Positions 1 to 8,053 of a stretch of DNA of 64,000 bases are shown piece after piece. Both the position numbers and the translations under genes were made by a program. Below the pieces are notes generated by a model that was given only the letters and a program-made list of their open reading frames with translations, was not told where the DNA came from and did no database searches. The stretch's first letter is position 1. Each line of letters starts with the position of its first letter. Source of the DNA: Hyalangium versicolor (GTDB lineage Bacteria; Myxococcota; Myxococcia; Myxococcales; Myxococcaceae); assembly GCF_020103695.1 (NCBI RefSeq), contig NZ_JAHXBF010000009.1, positions 124,001-188,000 on the forward strand. Direction: 5' to 3'.

Positions 1-465
1 CTTGAGGAAGTGCAGCGGGCGCGGCAGGAAGCAGATGTCCCAGAGCGCCGAGGAGAGCGTCATGTCCCGGAAGGCACAGTTCTGCAACGTACCGTTCGCA
101 TTGAGCAGCCGGGCACCCGCCATCCCCACGCGGGGGTTCTGGTCCATGAAGCGCACCAGCGAGTCGAACGCGTCCTCGTGGACGATCGTGTCGTCATTGA
201 AGACGCAGATGTAGCGGGCCCGAGCCTTGCTCAGCACTTGGTTGTGGTTGGCGGAGAACCCCTTGCGCTCCGTGTTGAAGATCCAGCGCACCTGGGGGAA
301 GTCACGCCGCATGGCCTCCACGCCGCGCCCATCCGTGGCGTTGTCCACCACCCACACCTCGAAGGAGCACTGCTTCGTCGTCGCGAACAACGTACGCAGA
401 CAGTCGTGCAGCAGCTCCGGGTTGCTGTGGTTGACGATGGAGATGGCGAGATCGGGCTTCGTCAC
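1..465 (-). CDS. Glycosyltransferase family 2 protein, C-terminus cut by the window edge
   Basis: The visible 155 residues form the nucleotide-sugar-binding half of a GT-A (GT2, rhamnosyltransferase-like) enzyme. The protein opens with a core beta strand (AISIVNHSNPELL). It carries the VWVVDNATDG loop that contacts the nucleotide, and an FNDDT acidic motif near residue 95 for the metal and sugar diphosphate. The likely role is adding one sugar to a lipid-linked polysaccharide repeat on the cytoplasmic face. The GTG start overlaps the TGA of the upstream flippase gene in a GTGA quartet, which indicates translational coupling. The acceptor and sugar cannot be told from sequence, and the C-terminal part lies outside the window. 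Confidence 0.88.
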   Translation of the reverse strand, partial: MTKPDLAISIVNHSNPELLHDCLRTLFATTKQCSFEVWVVDNATDGRGVEAMRRDFPQVRWIFNTERKGFSANHNQVLSKARARYICVFNDDTIVHEDAFDSLVRFMDQNPRVGMAGARLLNANGTLQNCAFRDMTLSSALWDICFLPRPLHFLK

Positions 466-1976
466 GGCGAAGACTCCCGAGGCGCCCCGCCCGGCAACCG
501 GGCCCGGACGAGCGCGAAGATGGTGCGCAGCTCGGCCACCAGGGGCACCGGTCCAGGCAGACGCTCACGCAGCAGGAAGAGCGCCGCGAACAGCGCCGCG
601 CCCACGAGCGCCTGAGACCACAGCCCCTCGCGAACGATGTACGGCGCGGACAGGACGGAGCCCAGCAACAGCAGCCCCACGGTGACGACGGGCTCCACCA
701 CCTGCACGCCCACGCCCCGGAGTGCCGGGTTGAGCCGCGTGACGAGCCAGGCCGTCACCGCCAGCTCGCCCAGGCAGATGATGCTGCCCAGGGGCCCAAC
801 TCCCAGCAGACCGAACCGGTGAATGAGCCAAGTCCCCAGCGCCCACTTCGACACGCCCGTAGCGATGGTGACGGCGAGCCGCTCATAGGGCCGGCCTCCC
901 GCGTTCTGCGCGGTGGCCAGCAAGCCATTCAGTGTAATGAGAATGCACTCCACGCTGAACCACTGCACCAGCGGCACGGCAGGCACCCACCGCTGCCCGA
1001 AGAAGAGGGGCACGGCCACCGGGACAGCGAACACGACCATGGGGATGATCAGGCACAGCGCGGCGGACAGGCGGCGCAGCGAGGTGCGCAGGTAGTCAGC
1101 GAACCCCACCGGATCATCCTGCAGGCGGCAGTACGCGGGGAAAGCCACGCGGTTGAGGATGGCGCTGAGCATCATCGGCGTGGAGGCCAGTGCCCAGGCC
1201 CAGTTGACCAGGCCCACGGCGTCCTTGCCCAGGTAGCGCCCCACCACCAATGGCACCCAGCCCGCCGTCAGCGCGCCCACCAACGGAGGGAGCTGGAACC
1301 CCAGCCCCAGGCCCATCAGCCGCTTGATGATGGACAGGTGGAACGTGAACCGGGGACGCCAGGGAGACGCCATCCAGATGCACACCAGGCCCACGGCCCC
1401 GCGCACCAACCCTCCGCCTACGAGCGACCAGGCGCCACACCCGAGAGCGGCCAGAGAGATGGTGGTCGCCACCTGCGCCAGGTTCTCGATGAGCTCGGCG
1501 CGGGCAATCACGGGGAAGGCGAGCTTCCGCTCCAGCGCCATGACGGGAATGATGCGCAGCGAGAAGAAGTAGAGCCCCGCGACGAGGGCGTAGACCATGG
1601 GCAGCGCCTGCGCCCCGAGCGCGTACCCCTCCACGAGCTGCGGCGCCATCAACGCGACCCCGGCGGCCACCAGGGTTGTCAGCATCTGGTGTCCCCAGAA
1701 GATGGTCGAGGTCTCCTCCGGAGTAGGCTCGTGGGACTGGTGCACCAGGGCGGCGCTGAGCCCCAGGTCTCCGAGGAAGATGCCCAGCGTGGCGGCGTAG
1801 TTCACGATGCCGAACAGGCCGTAGTCATCCGGGAACAGCAGCCGGGACAGGCACAGGGCGCTCACCACACGCAGGCCCTGGGAGGCCAGCGTGCGGGCGG
1901 CGAGGACGAGCACTCCCTTCTGGGCTCGGGCCTTCACCTCGGAGGCAGTGACTTCTGGGGCAGCAGTGGTGTTCAT
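462..1976 (-). CDS. wzx: Wzx-type polysaccharide flippase (MOP/MATE superfamily)
   Basis: This 504-residue polytopic protein has about 12-14 hydrophobic segments and the usual family length. Near the N-terminus it shows the segment RLLFPDDYGLFGIVNYA, typical of oligosaccharide flippases of the RfbX/Wzx and lipopolysaccharide biosynthesis group. It would move undecaprenyl-linked repeat units from the cytoplasmic to the periplasmic face of the inner membrane for the Wzy polymerase. The ATG at 1976 (MNTTAAPEV) is preferred over an upstream in-frame start, because the extra 19 residues are low-complexity and do not fit the family. The gene runs into the GT2 gene through a GTGA overlap and is divergent from the GT4 gene that begins near 2147. 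Confidence 0.88.
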   Translation of the reverse strand: MNTTAAPEVTASEVKARAQKGVLVLAARTLASQGLRVVSALCLSRLLFPDDYGLFGIVNYAATLGIFLGDLGLSAALVHQSHEPTPEETSTIFWGHQMLTTLVAAGVALMAPQLVEGYALGAQALPMVYALVAGLYFFSLRIIPVMALERKLAFPVIARAELIENLAQVATTISLAALGCGAWSLVGGGLVRGAVGLVCIWMASPWRPRFTFHLSIIKRLMGLGLGFQLPPLVGALTAGWVPLVVGRYLGKDAVGLVNWAWALASTPMMLSAILNRVAFPAYCRLQDDPVGFADYLRTSLRRLSAALCLIIPMVVFAVPVAVPLFFGQRWVPAVPLVQWFSVECILITLNGLLATAQNAGGRPYERLAVTIATGVSKWALGTWLIHRFGLLGVGPLGSIICLGELAVTAWLVTRLNPALRGVGVQVVEPVVTVGLLLLGSVLSAPYIVREGLWSQALVGAALFAALFLLRERLPGPVPLVAELRTIFALVRARLPGGAPRESSP

Positions 1977-2137
1977 CCGGAGCAGGCCGCCGCCGATGCT
2001 AACGGTGCCCCCCACCGCCCTCAAGCTCAACACCGCCTGCTCCCCCTCCCTGCAAGAGAGGGCTGGATGCTTTTGACACTCCCGCAGCGCGAGGACTACG
2101 GTCCGCGCCGAATGCAGCTGATGGACCTTCGGGACAT

Positions 2138-2149
2138 GGAGGCTTCCTG
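2138..2149 (+). promoter_or_regulatory. Shine-Dalgarno and possible CTG start of the GT4 gene
   Basis: The sequence GGAGG (2138-2142) lies four bases before a CTG codon (2147-2149) that is in frame with the conserved GT4 N-terminus. The in-frame stretch from the stop at 2000-2002 to about 2250 contains no ATG, GTG or TTG. CTG is therefore the only near-cognate start placed behind a good ribosome binding site. The alternative is a base missing from the sequence close to ATG 2136. Confidence 0.4.
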
Positions 2150-3322
2150 AGCCGTCCCGCCGCGCCCCCCTCGGATGTTGCGTGGCACCTGCTCACGGGC
2201 GAGTACCCGCCCCAGCCGGGCGGTGTCAGCGACTACTCGCGGCTCGTTGCCCGGGAGTTGGCGCTCCGAGGCGCGGAGGTGCACGTGTGGGCTCCCGGAG
2301 CCGCGGGAGAAACTCGGGAGGATGGTGTCACCGTGCACCGCGCACCGGGCCTCTTCACCCCCCTGGGGCTGGTGGGGCTGACCCGAGGGCTCGAGCGCTG
2401 CCGGAGGCCTCGGAGGCTGCTGCTCCAGTACGTGCCGCACGCCTTCGGGTTGAAGGCGATGAATCTCCCCTTCTGCGCCTGGTTCGCCGCGCGCCGGCAG
2501 GATGAGCGCTGGGTCTTCTTCCACGAGGTGGTGTACCCGTGGCACCGAGGGGATCCGCTGCGCCGTCAGGTGCTCGCGGGCACTACGCGGCTGATGGTGC
2601 GGCTGGTGGCAGGAGCGGCGGATCGCACCTTCGTGTCCATCCCCGCCTGGGCCGAGCACCTGCCCGCGAAGAGCCGCCGCCACACCGAGTGGCGCCCCGT
2701 GCCCAGCAACCTCCCGACGGAGGTGGATCCCTCGGTCGTGGCTCGCGTACGCGAGGAGCTCGGCACGGGGCCCTTGCTGGGGCACTTCGGCACCTATGGA
2801 GCAGGCACCTCCGGGCCGCTGGAGCGAGTGCTCGTCCCGCTGCTGAGCGCCCACCCCCGCCACCGGGTGCTGCTCCTGGGCCGAGGCAGCCAGTCCTGGC
2901 TCGAGGGACTGGCCCGGCGCCGCCCGGAACTCTCGCCGCGGCTCCTCGCTCGGGACTCCCTGCCCCCGACCGAGCTGGCAGCGCACCTCCAGGCGTGTGA
3001 GCTGCTCATCCAGCCCTACCCGGATGGAGTGAGCACCCGGCGCGGCACCACGATGGCAAGCCTGGCCCTGGGTCGGCCGCTGGTCACCCACACCGGGCAC
3101 CTCACCGAGCCCCTGTGGCGGGAACTGGGTGCGGTGGAACTCGTGGAGGGCACGGCTCCAGAGACCCTGGCTCGAGCCGCCGAGCGGCTGCTGTCTCAAC
3201 CCGAGAAGCTGGCAGCGCTGGGGGCTCGAGCCGCTGAAGTCTATCGGGAGCGCTTCTCCCTGGAGCGCACGATGGAGGTGCTGCTCAACCCCGCCCCCTC
3301 GGCGGAAGGCGAACGTCCATGA
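2147..3322 (+). CDS. GT4-type glycosyltransferase, start codon unusual
   Basis: This is a GT-B fold glycosyltransferase of about 391 residues, assigned to the polysaccharide assembly line. The N-terminal half begins WHLLTGEYPPQPGGVSDYS, the glycine-rich acceptor-side loop of GT4 enzymes. The C-terminal half has LLGHFGTYG and the region around QPYPDGVSTRRGTTMASLALG, which stands where the nucleotide-binding E-x7-E motif normally lies. That motif is degenerate here, so the donor site may differ from the family norm. Translation must begin upstream of the first in-frame ATG at 2258, because the conserved GGVSDYS loop lies before it. CTG at 2147 behind GGAGG is proposed. The gene ends in an ATGA overlap with the next GT4. 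Confidence 0.75.
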   Translation: MSRPAAPPSDVAWHLLTGEYPPQPGGVSDYSRLVARELALRGAEVHVWAPGAAGETREDGVTVHRAPGLFTPLGLVGLTRGLERCRRPRRLLLQYVPHAFGLKAMNLPFCAWFAARRQDERWVFFHEVVYPWHRGDPLRRQVLAGTTRLMVRLVAGAADRTFVSIPAWAEHLPAKSRRHTEWRPVPSNLPTEVDPSVVARVREELGTGPLLGHFGTYGAGTSGPLERVLVPLLSAHPRHRVLLLGRGSQSWLEGLARRRPELSPRLLARDSLPPTELAAHLQACELLIQPYPDGVSTRRGTTMASLALGRPLVTHTGHLTEPLWRELGAVELVEGTAPETLARAAERLLSQPEKLAALGARAAEVYRERFSLERTMEVLLNPAPSAEGERP

Positions 3323-4464
3323 CTCCCAGCGCACCGCTGAAACTCGCGCTGCTCATGGATCCGCGAGAGGAGGGCTGGCCCAGCATGGACCTCGTGGGGG
3401 AGGCATTGCTAGAAGGACTGTCCGAGCACCCCTCGGAGGTGGTGGCCACGGGAGTGCGCCCTCCGCTGCCGCGCCTCGTCCAACGGCTGCCCGGACTCGG
3501 CGAGCGCACGGCGTTCAACGCGGATCGGCTCCTCACCCGCTTCGGCGCCTACCCCGCGCGAGCGCTCCTGGCGCGGGGCCGGTACGACGCCTTCCACGTG
3601 GTGGATCATTCGTACGCGCAGCTCGTCCACGCCCTGCCCGCGCGGCGCACCGGTGTCTACTGCCATGACCTGGACGCCTTCCGCTCGGTCCTCGAACCGC
3701 ACCGGGAGCCGCGCCCGAGATGGTTCCGGCTCATGGCGCGGACGATCCTCCTGGGCCTGGAGCGCGCGGCGATCGTCTTCCACGGCACGCAGGCCGTCCG
3801 CTCCGAACTCCTGGCGCACGGCGTGGTGGATCCCCACCGGCTCGTCTGGGCTCCCTTGGGAGTCTCCCCCGAGTTCCGGCCAGAGCCCTCTCCCGGAGAC
3901 ACGAGCCACTCGCTCCTCGTACCGCTCGGAGGACAGCCCTACGTGCTGCACGTGGGCAGCTCCATTCCCCGCAAGCGCCTGGATGTCCTCTTCGAGGTGT
4001 TCGCGGCACTGCGAGCCCGCCACCCGGAACTGCGGCTCGTCCAGCAGGGAGGCGCGCTCACTCCCGCCCAGCGCGAGCAGGTGACGCGGCTGGGCCTCGG
4101 CGACGCGCTGCTGCAGCCCCCGAAGCTCGATCGGGCAACCCTGGCCGGGCTCTACCGGGGAGCACAGGCCGTGCTCGTCCCCAGCGAAGCGGAGGGGTTC
4201 GGACTGCCTGTCATCGAAGCGCTCGCGTGTGGCGCCCCGGTGGTGGCGAGCGATCTCCCCGTGCTGCGCGAGGTAGGCGACACGGCCTGCCTCTATTGCC
4301 CGGTGGGAGACGTCGCCGCGTGGGTGAACACCTTGGATGCACTGCTGTCCGGCCGGCAGCCTCCCCCCGCTCGCGAAATCCGGCTGGAGCGTGCCCGACG
4401 GTTCACCTGGCAGGCCCACGCGCACACTGTGCTCCAGGCGTACCAGCGGCTCCTCCTGCGCTGA
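3319..4464 (+). CDS. GT4 glycosyltransferase
   Basis: This 381-residue GT-B enzyme has a recognisable donor half. YVLHVGSSIPRKRLDVLFE begins the second Rossmann domain around residue 210. VPSEAEGFGLPVIEALACG near residue 285 is the E-x7-E nucleotide-sugar motif of glycosyltransferase family 4. The N-terminal half carries FHVVDHSYAQ and YCHDLDAFR, as in mannosyl- and glucosyltransferases. It should transfer a hexose to a polyprenyl-linked intermediate in the cytoplasm. The start codon overlaps the stop of the preceding GT4 gene (ATGA), so the two are translationally coupled. The sugar specificity cannot be assigned. Confidence 0.9.
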   Translation: MTPSAPLKLALLMDPREEGWPSMDLVGEALLEGLSEHPSEVVATGVRPPLPRLVQRLPGLGERTAFNADRLLTRFGAYPARALLARGRYDAFHVVDHSYAQLVHALPARRTGVYCHDLDAFRSVLEPHREPRPRWFRLMARTILLGLERAAIVFHGTQAVRSELLAHGVVDPHRLVWAPLGVSPEFRPEPSPGDTSHSLLVPLGGQPYVLHVGSSIPRKRLDVLFEVFAALRARHPELRLVQQGGALTPAQREQVTRLGLGDALLQPPKLDRATLAGLYRGAQAVLVPSEAEGFGLPVIEALACGAPVVASDLPVLREVGDTACLYCPVGDVAAWVNTLDALLSGRQPPPAREIRLERARRFTWQAHAHTVLQAYQRLLLR

Positions 4465-4967
4465 TCCGGCATGCCTCCGTGCCACTCATCGCTGGCTAGG
4501 CACACCTCCCAGGGGGATTGCGAAAACCGGGACACTCGGGTAATACAGTTCTCACGCTCACGGTGACGTGCATCCCTCGCGGATCAGCGCGTACGGCCCG
4601 AGCGGAAACGTTGCACTCTGGTTGAGCCTCGCTCCTGGAGTTCGCGACAAAAAACGTCACCACCTGACAAATTTCGGCATGTCGTTCACTGCCGCCCATC
4701 GGCGTGCGACGCGGGTCGGAGTCTGCAGTGAACACACAGGGGCTCCAAACCACTGTGCAGGGCCAGCGGACTCAGGACAGCGTCCACGGATCCGGGGGTC
4801 GGCGATCCGGCGGCGAGTGCATGCCCGTTGGATCTCTCACAGTCTCTCTGCACGAGAAGACAGGCCGATTTTTGTCATGGCCCAAAGGGATGCCACACGG
4901 GGCGTATGGCTCGGCGCTTGCTCTCTCGCCAGGGCACGACGTTTTTTGTTCCTTCGAAGGAGCCCCC
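4465..4967. other. 503-bp intergenic region upstream of the pilin gene
   Basis: No convincing protein-coding gene is seen here; the open frames are short and out of keeping with local codon use. The region is less GC-rich than its surroundings, with runs such as GACAAAAAACGTC near 4646. It holds a good sigma-54 element at 4907-4922. An inverted pair TGACA (4665-4669) and TGTC (4680-4683) could be part of an upstream activator site, but this is only a weak suggestion. Its length suits enhancer-dependent control of the pilin gene. Confidence 0.6.
4907..4922 (+). promoter_or_regulatory. Sigma-54 (-24/-12) promoter of the PilA-like gene
   Basis: The sequence TGGCTCGGCGCTTGCT matches the sigma-54 consensus TGGCAC-N5-TTGC[AT] at all but one of the defined positions. 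It has GG and GC separated by exactly ten bases. Transcription would start near 4933, giving a leader of about 35 bases before the ATG at 4968. Myxobacterial and other pilA genes are classically RpoN-dependent and activated by PilR, which fits the gene downstream. Confidence 0.75.
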
Positions 4968-5606
4968 ATGGCGACCCGACACCAGCACCGCGGCTTCACC
5001 CTCATCGAGCTCATGATTGTCGTGGCGATCATCGGAATCCTGGCAAGCATTGCTGTCCCGAGTTTCATGAGACTCCAGGCTCGCGCTCGGCAGTCCGAGG
5101 TATCCACCAACCTCAAGAGCCTCTTCACCAGCATGCGCACGCTGCAGCGCAAGCCGCCGCTGGACATCCACTCCACGGGCTTCGCGCCCGAGCGCGGCAA
5201 CCGCTACAGCTACCACCTGGCAGACACCTGCAATACCAAGGAGGAGCGCAGCGCCGTGGACGTGGTGCTCAACGGGGCGGTGCAGTGCGTGTCGGTGGAC
5301 ACGTTCCGGTTCACCGGCTTCCCGGAGACGTTCGAGCCCGTGCCGCCTGGCGCGACGTGGGACTCCAAGGGGACGAACAACGGCCTGACGACCACCGCGG
5401 GCCTCTTCGGCGATGACCAGAGCTGGAGCTTCCTGGTGTACGGCGCGGGCGACGTGGACAACAACACGGACGACTCGGCGGACACGTGGTTGATCTCCTC
5501 GTCGGACGGAGACCTGACGGCGGCGTGCCCGACCACCGGTGGCGTGGCGGACCACATCGCCGCGGGCGAGCCGTACAACTCCAACAACGACGTGGACTGC
5601 AACTAG
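4968..5606 (+). CDS. pilA-like: Type IV pilin, PilA-like
   Basis: This 212-residue prepilin has a short basic leader MATRHQHRG. Prepilin peptidase would cut after Gly9, and FTLIELMIVVAIIGILASI follows with the invariant Glu5 of mature pilins. It then has the amphipathic helix and a globular head. The head carries GFAPERGNRY and ends GEPYNSNNDVDC, both very close to the corresponding stretches remembered for Myxococcus xanthus PilA. Cysteines around residues 86 and 107 and at the C-terminus could form disulphides. The ribosome binding site GAAGGAG sits five bases before ATG 4968; the frame extends upstream, but that extension is not pilin-like. Its product probably assembles into a surface pilus or pseudopilus. 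It has its own sigma-54 promoter and its own terminator inside the polysaccharide locus. Confidence 0.93.
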   Translation: MATRHQHRGFTLIELMIVVAIIGILASIAVPSFMRLQARARQSEVSTNLKSLFTSMRTLQRKPPLDIHSTGFAPERGNRYSYHLADTCNTKEERSAVDVVLNGAVQCVSVDTFRFTGFPETFEPVPPGATWDSKGTNNGLTTTAGLFGDDQSWSFLVYGAGDVDNNTDDSADTWLISSSDGDLTAACPTTGGVADHIAAGEPYNSNNDVDCN

Positions 5607-5627
5607 CGGTTCGCGTCTGGCTTGACC

Positions 5628-5661
5628 GCCCGGTGCGCCTCTGATTCGGTCACCGGGCTTT
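5628..5661 (+). terminator. Rho-independent terminator after the pilin gene
   Basis: A perfect 8-bp stem (GCCCGGTG at 5628-5635 and CACCGGGC at 5651-5658) with a 15-base loop is followed by TTT. It lies 22 bases after the pilin stop and directly abuts the TTG start codon of the next gene. It could therefore also attenuate read-through or hinder initiation there. Confidence 0.6.
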
Positions 5662-6895
5662 GCGCATCCTGTTCCTCAATCCCGTGGGAGTGCTGGGCGG
5701 GGCCGAGCGCGCGCTGCTCGATTTGCTGGCGTGCCTGCGCGGAGGGGACCCGGCGCTCTCGCTGCACCTGCTGATCGGCACGGAAGGGCCGCTGCTGGAC
5801 GAAGCGCGCGCCTTGGGTGTGGACGCGCGGCTCCTGCCGCTCCCCGAGCAGCTCTCGTCCTTGGGGGACAGTGGCCTGCGCGGGCAGGGGCCTCGAGCAT
5901 TCTGGGGGTTGGCTCGAGGCCTCGCGCCCGCGCCTGGCCTGCTGGCGGGTTACTTGAGGGAGTTGCGGCGCGAAGTGCGGGCGCTGCGGCCTCACCTGCT
6001 CCACTCGAATGGCTTGAAGACGCACCTGCTGAGCCCCGCCACGGTGGGCTTGCCGGTGGCGCGGGTGTGGCACCTTCACGACTTCATTGGAGAGCGTCCA
6101 CTGGTGCGTCGGGGGCTCCAGGCGCTGCGCCCCCTGGCGACGGCGGCCATCGCCAACTCGCAAGCGGTGGGCACGGATGCGCGCGAGGTGCTGGGCTCGG
6201 TGCCGGTGCACGTCGTGTACAACGGCGTGGACGTGGAGCGCTTCTCACCCGGTCCGAGCGAGAGTGCGCGGTTGGATGAGCTGGCGGGGTTGGCTCCCGC
6301 GCCGGAGGGGACGCTGCGGCTCGGGTTGGTGGCCACCTATGCGCGGTGGAAGGGACAGGAGGTGTTCCTGGAGGCGGCGGCGCGATTGAGGCGCGAGCGC
6401 CCCACACTGCCCGTGCGCTTCTACCTGGTGGGGGCGCCGCTGTACTGCACTCCGGACTCGCAATACTCGGAGGAGGAGCTGCGGGGGCTCGTGGGGCGGT
6501 TGGGACTGAGCGGGCAGGTGGGGCTGGTGCCGTTCCAGAGGGATCCGGTGGCGGTGTATCGGGCGCTGGATATCTTCGTGCATGCGAGCACGCGCCGTGA
6601 GCCTTTCGGGCTGACCATCGCGGAGGCGCTGGCCTGCGGGCGGGCGGCGGTCATCTCCCGGGCGAGCGGGGCGGCGGAGCAGCTCACCGAGGGAGTGGAT
6701 GCGGTGACATTGCCCTCGGGGGACGCGACGGAACTGGCGGCGGCGCTGGGCCGGCTGGTGGAGGATGCGGGGCTGCGCGCGCGGCTGGGAGAGGCGGCGC
6801 GGAGGACGGCAGTGGAGCGGTTCTCTCGAGAGCGGTATGGGCGGCAGATCCTGGAGGTGTACCGCTCGCTGGTGGGTGGCGAGGGTGCTCCGTGA
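5660..6895 (+). CDS. GT4 glycosyltransferase
   Basis: This is a 411-residue GT-B glycosyltransferase. It begins MRILFLNPVGVLGGAERALL, the acceptor-side glycine loop of GT4 enzymes. It continues with the hinge WHLHDFIGERPLVRRGL and the donor half starting LRLGLVATYARWKGQEVFLE. The motif REPFGLTIAEALACGRAAV provides the E-x7-E pair for the nucleotide sugar. The TTG start at 5660 directly follows the pilin terminator stem and has no clear Shine-Dalgarno, so expression may be weak or driven by read-through. The gene ends in a GTGA overlap with the next glycosyltransferase. A role in polysaccharide repeat synthesis is inferred from context. Confidence 0.88.
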   Translation: MRILFLNPVGVLGGAERALLDLLACLRGGDPALSLHLLIGTEGPLLDEARALGVDARLLPLPEQLSSLGDSGLRGQGPRAFWGLARGLAPAPGLLAGYLRELRREVRALRPHLLHSNGLKTHLLSPATVGLPVARVWHLHDFIGERPLVRRGLQALRPLATAAIANSQAVGTDAREVLGSVPVHVVYNGVDVERFSPGPSESARLDELAGLAPAPEGTLRLGLVATYARWKGQEVFLEAAARLRRERPTLPVRFYLVGAPLYCTPDSQYSEEELRGLVGRLGLSGQVGLVPFQRDPVAVYRALDIFVHASTRREPFGLTIAEALACGRAAVISRASGAAEQLTEGVDAVTLPSGDATELAAALGRLVEDAGLRARLGEAARRTAVERFSRERYGRQILEVYRSLVGGEGAP

Positions 6896-8034
6896 CGCGG
6901 GTTCGGCGGCTGGTGAGTGTCTCGCACTCGTACGTCGTCACGCTCAACCGGCGGCTGGCCAACGAGATGGCGCTTGTGGGCGCTGGCCGTTGGGAGGTGA
7001 CGGCGGTGGCGCCGCGCTTCTTCCATGGAGACCTCAGCCCCATTTCACTGCAGAGAGAGGCGGGGGAAGCGAGCCAGGTGGAAGCGGTGCGAGCCCTGTT
7101 CAGCCGCTCGGCGCACCTGTTCATGTACGGCCCGGAGCTGCGGGGGAGGCTGGCGAGCGGGGTGGACCTGGTGCACGCGTGGGAGGAGCCCTACGTGTTC
7201 GCGGGAGCGGAGGTGGCGCTGCTGACGCCGAGGCGGGTGCCGCTGGTGTTCTCCACGGCGCAGAACCTGTTCAAGCGCTACCCGCCGCCATTCGCACAGC
7301 TTGAGCGGTGGGTGGTGGGGCGCTCCGCGGGCTGGGTGGCGTTTGGAGAGACGGTGAAGCAGAACCTGCTCACGAGGCCAGGGTACGCGGAGCGGCCGTC
7401 ACGCTACATCCCCATGGGAGTGGACGTGGAGCTCTTCCAGCCGGACCGGGCGGCGGGAGCAGAGTTCCTCCGGGAGCTGGGGTGGGAAGCAGAGGGGCCG
7501 CCGGTGGTGGGGTACCTGGGGCGCTTCGTGCCGGAGAAGGGAGTGGAGTTGCTGCGTGGAGTCCTGGAGCGACTCACCACCCCCTGGCGAGCGCTCTTCG
7601 TGGGAGGGGGACCGCAGGAGGCGAGTTTGCGCGAGTGGGCCAGGCGGCAGGGAGACCGGGTCCGGGTGGTGACAGGCGTGCCGCACGCGCGAGTCCCGAG
7701 GGTGCTCAACGCGATGGATGTGCTGTGTGCGCCGAGCCAGACGACGCCCCGATGGAAGGAGCAGTTCGGACGGATGCTGGCGGAGGGATTCGCCTGTGGA
7801 GTGCCGGTACTGACGAGCGACTCGGGAGAGATTCCGCACACGGCGGGGGATGCGGCCCGGGTGCTTCCGGAGGCGGACACTGCAGCATGGACCGCAGCGC
7901 TGTCGGAGCTGCTGGAGAGCCCGGACCAACGGCGCGAGCTATCCACACGAGGGCGAGAGCGCGCGGTGACACGGTTTGCCTGGCCCGTGGTGGCCCGAGC
8001 ACATCTGGACTTCTTCGAGTCCGTGCTGGGCTGA
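6892..8034 (+). CDS. GT4 glycosyltransferase
   Basis: This 380-residue GT-B enzyme is coupled to the previous gene by a GTGA overlap. The N-terminal half contains VHAWEEPYVFAGAE, a pattern of the WbnK/WcaL-like group. The donor half begins VVGYLGRFVPEKGVELLRGV near residue 205. The donor motif is the stretch around EQFGRMLAEGFACGVPVLTS, in which one Glu of the usual pair is replaced by the E/G arrangement common in this subgroup. It probably adds one residue to the polysaccharide repeat in the cytoplasm. The gene faces a convergent GT4 gene only 19 bp away, with no clear terminator between them. Confidence 0.88.
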   Translation: MTRVRRLVSVSHSYVVTLNRRLANEMALVGAGRWEVTAVAPRFFHGDLSPISLQREAGEASQVEAVRALFSRSAHLFMYGPELRGRLASGVDLVHAWEEPYVFAGAEVALLTPRRVPLVFSTAQNLFKRYPPPFAQLERWVVGRSAGWVAFGETVKQNLLTRPGYAERPSRYIPMGVDVELFQPDRAAGAEFLRELGWEAEGPPVVGYLGRFVPEKGVELLRGVLERLTTPWRALFVGGGPQEASLREWARRQGDRVRVVTGVPHARVPRVLNAMDVLCAPSQTTPRWKEQFGRMLAEGFACGVPVLTSDSGEIPHTAGDAARVLPEADTAAWTAALSELLESPDQRRELSTRGRERAVTRFAWPVVARAHLDFFESVLG

Positions 8035-8053
8035 GTCAGTCGTGCTGTTGGAC

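Noticed and set aside
819..2150. 443-codon plus-strand frame opposite wzx
   Set aside because: Gln/His/Arg-rich antisense of the flippase; no domains and no ribosome binding site.
4496..4753. An 85-codon minus-strand frame upstream of the pilin gene
   Set aside because: No domain and no codon bias; it runs through the regulatory region.
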